A DNA stretch of 64,000 bases. Source: Chelativorans intermedius. GTDB taxonomy: Bacteria > Pseudomonadota > Alphaproteobacteria > Rhizobiales > Rhizobiaceae. The position numbers and the translations under genes are program-made. Where the stretch lies: assembly GCF_025398255.1 (NCBI RefSeq), contig NZ_JAODNW010000003.1, positions 124,001 to 188,000 on the forward strand, in the 5' to 3' direction. Positions 63,042-64,000 of this stretch are shown one piece after another; position 1 is the first letter of the stretch, and each line of letters starts with the position of its first letter. Under the pieces are notes generated by a model that saw only the letters and a list, made by a program, of their open reading frames with translations, was not told the DNA's origin and did not search any database.

Positions 63042-64000
63042 CTAGCCGAGCGCGGCGGCCAGCGCCGAAAGGTCTTCGCGCGTCGTGGCGAAGGAGGTGA
63101 CGAAGCGGTAGAGCCCTTCGCCGGCCCGTGCCGTCATGTCGCGCGGCACGGCCCAGGGGTGGAAGAAGATTCCTCGCTCGCGCAGCGCGGCGGCCGTCTG
63201 CTCGCCCATCAGCGCGAAGACCTCGTTGGTCTGCGGCTGCCAGGCCAGGCGCGTGGCTGCCGCCCGGTCGAGAATGTCGGCCAGTTGCGCCGCCATGGCG
63301 TTGGCGTGGCGGGCATTGGCAAGCCAGAGATCGTCGCGGAAATAGCCCTCGAACTGGGCCGCGATGAAGCGCGACTTGGAGAAGAGATGGGCGGCGCGCT
63401 TGCGCAGGAAGGGCATGTCGCGAGCCTTTGCCGGGTCCATGACGACGATGGCCTCCGCGCACCAGCAGCCATTCTTGGTGGCGCCGAAGGAAACGATGTC
63501 GACGCCGCTGCGCCATGTCATCTGCGCCGGCGTCGTTTCGAGCGCCACCAGCGCATTGGCAAAGCGCGCGCCGTCCATGTGCAGGGGTATGCCGTGGGCA
63601 CGGCAGATCCCGGCGATGGCGGCAATCGCGTCGAGCGAATAGACGGTGCCGATCTCCGTGGCCTGGGTCAGCGACACGGCCATGGGCTGGCCGGCATGCA
63701 CGAAGGCGGCCGGAAACTGCGCGATGGCGCGTTCGAGCGCCGGTCCGTCGATGCGGCCCCGCGCGCCGGCCACGCCGTGGGTCCTCGCCCCGCCGGTCAG
63801 ATATTCCGGCGCCCCGCCCTCATCCTCCACCATATGCGCGTGCTCATGGCAGAAGACCACACCGCCCGGCCGGTTGACGAGCGCCATGGAAAGGGCGTTG
63901 GCGGCGGTGCCCGTGGCGACGAAGAAGACCGCCACCTCGCGCTCGAAGATCTCGCAGAAGCGCTCCTCCACCTTGCGGTCGAGGTCGCTCAGCCCATAGG
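63042..64000 (-). CDS. ltaE: Low-specificity L-threonine aldolase, 5' end beyond the window
   Basis: The frame stays open to the right edge (reading YGLSDLDRKVEERFCEIFE inwards), so the true start is outside; about 40 N-terminal residues seem to be missing. The PLP-enzyme features of bacterial LtaE are visible: ATGTAANALSMALV, HEHAHMVEDEGGAPE, the HMDGARFANALVAL segment with PLP-contacting Asp, and the Schiff-base Lys in SFGATKNGCW. It cleaves threonine or allo-threonine to glycine and acetaldehyde. It is separated from the bufferin operon by a hairpin. Confidence 0.9.
   Translation of the reverse strand, partial: YGLSDLDRKVEERFCEIFEREVAVFFVATGTAANALSMALVNRPGGVVFCHEHAHMVEDEGGAPEYLTGGARTHGVAGARGRIDGPALERAIAQFPAAFVHAGQPMAVSLTQATEIGTVYSLDAIAAIAGICRAHGIPLHMDGARFANALVALETTPAQMTWRSGVDIVSFGATKNGCWCAEAIVVMDPAKARDMPFLRKRAAHLFSKSRFIAAQFEGYFRDDLWLANARHANAMAAQLADILDRAAATRLAWQPQTNEVFALMGEQTAAALRERGIFFHPWAVPRDMTARAGEGLYRFVTSFATTREDLSALAAALG

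Overview
The window looks like a single chromosomal segment of a high-GC alphaproteobacterium, most likely of the Hyphomicrobiales (Rhizobiales). The evidence is a near-canonical CpdR response regulator, a TakP-type TRAP binding protein, split pntAA/pntAB/pntB next to an aa3-type COX IV subunit, fused indolepyruvate:ferredoxin oxidoreductase, heterotetrameric sarcosine oxidase, and an MmgR/alpha-r8-like sRNA beside an inositol-monophosphatase-family gene. Species cannot be named from sequence alone. No insertion sequence, prophage, CRISPR array or rRNA is visible. Genes are tightly packed, with many ATGA/TGATG overlaps.

Layout. 1-13.7 kb is a purine-to-glyoxylate catabolic island: puuD-guaD-glycerate kinase (minus), a LysR regulator (plus), uraH-xdhA-xdhB-xdhC (minus), and puuE::uraD-UGHY-allA-deaminase (plus). 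The two divergent control regions carry the same 23-bp element. The step hydrolysing allantoate is not in the window. 13.7-14.3 kb is a DinJ/YafQ-type toxin-antitoxin pair with a palindromic operator. 14.3-18.0 kb is a 3-oxoadipate (beta-ketoadipate) lower pathway with a divergent IclR regulator. 18-22.5 kb holds xylB-xylA and a 2-hydroxyacid dehydrogenase. 22.5-27.5 kb has an AprI/Inh-like protein, a peptidase C26 hydrolase and a 2-oxoacid-type TRAP transporter. 28-31.5 kb is the fused indolepyruvate:ferredoxin oxidoreductase.

31.7-35 kb pairs a membrane PAS-GGDEF-EAL protein with a FeeM/LuxI-like N-acyl synthase. 35-38.5 kb is COX IV plus proton-translocating transhydrogenase. 38.5-40 kb has a TPR lipoprotein and rpsU. 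40-45 kb is soxBDAG. 45-50.9 kb is a mix of small genes: a tandem-repeat FPASDPVS protein, a SufR-like regulator with an MFS exporter, a soluble DUF2156 protein, and VOC, SDR and MaoC proteins. 50.9-55.2 kb is an RND efflux pair. 55.3-59.4 kb has tRNA-Val, cpdR, an N-formylglutamate amidohydrolase-like gene, an sRNA, hisN-like and a lysophospholipase-like hydrolase.

59.4-60.3 kb is an Hsp20 gene with a sigma-32-like promoter and a ROSE-like RNA thermometer leader. 60.3-62.9 kb is a four-gene bufferin operon (DUF2282 precursor, MNIO/DUF692, DUF2063, DoxX), the most interesting recently recognised system here. The window ends inside a threonine aldolase gene.
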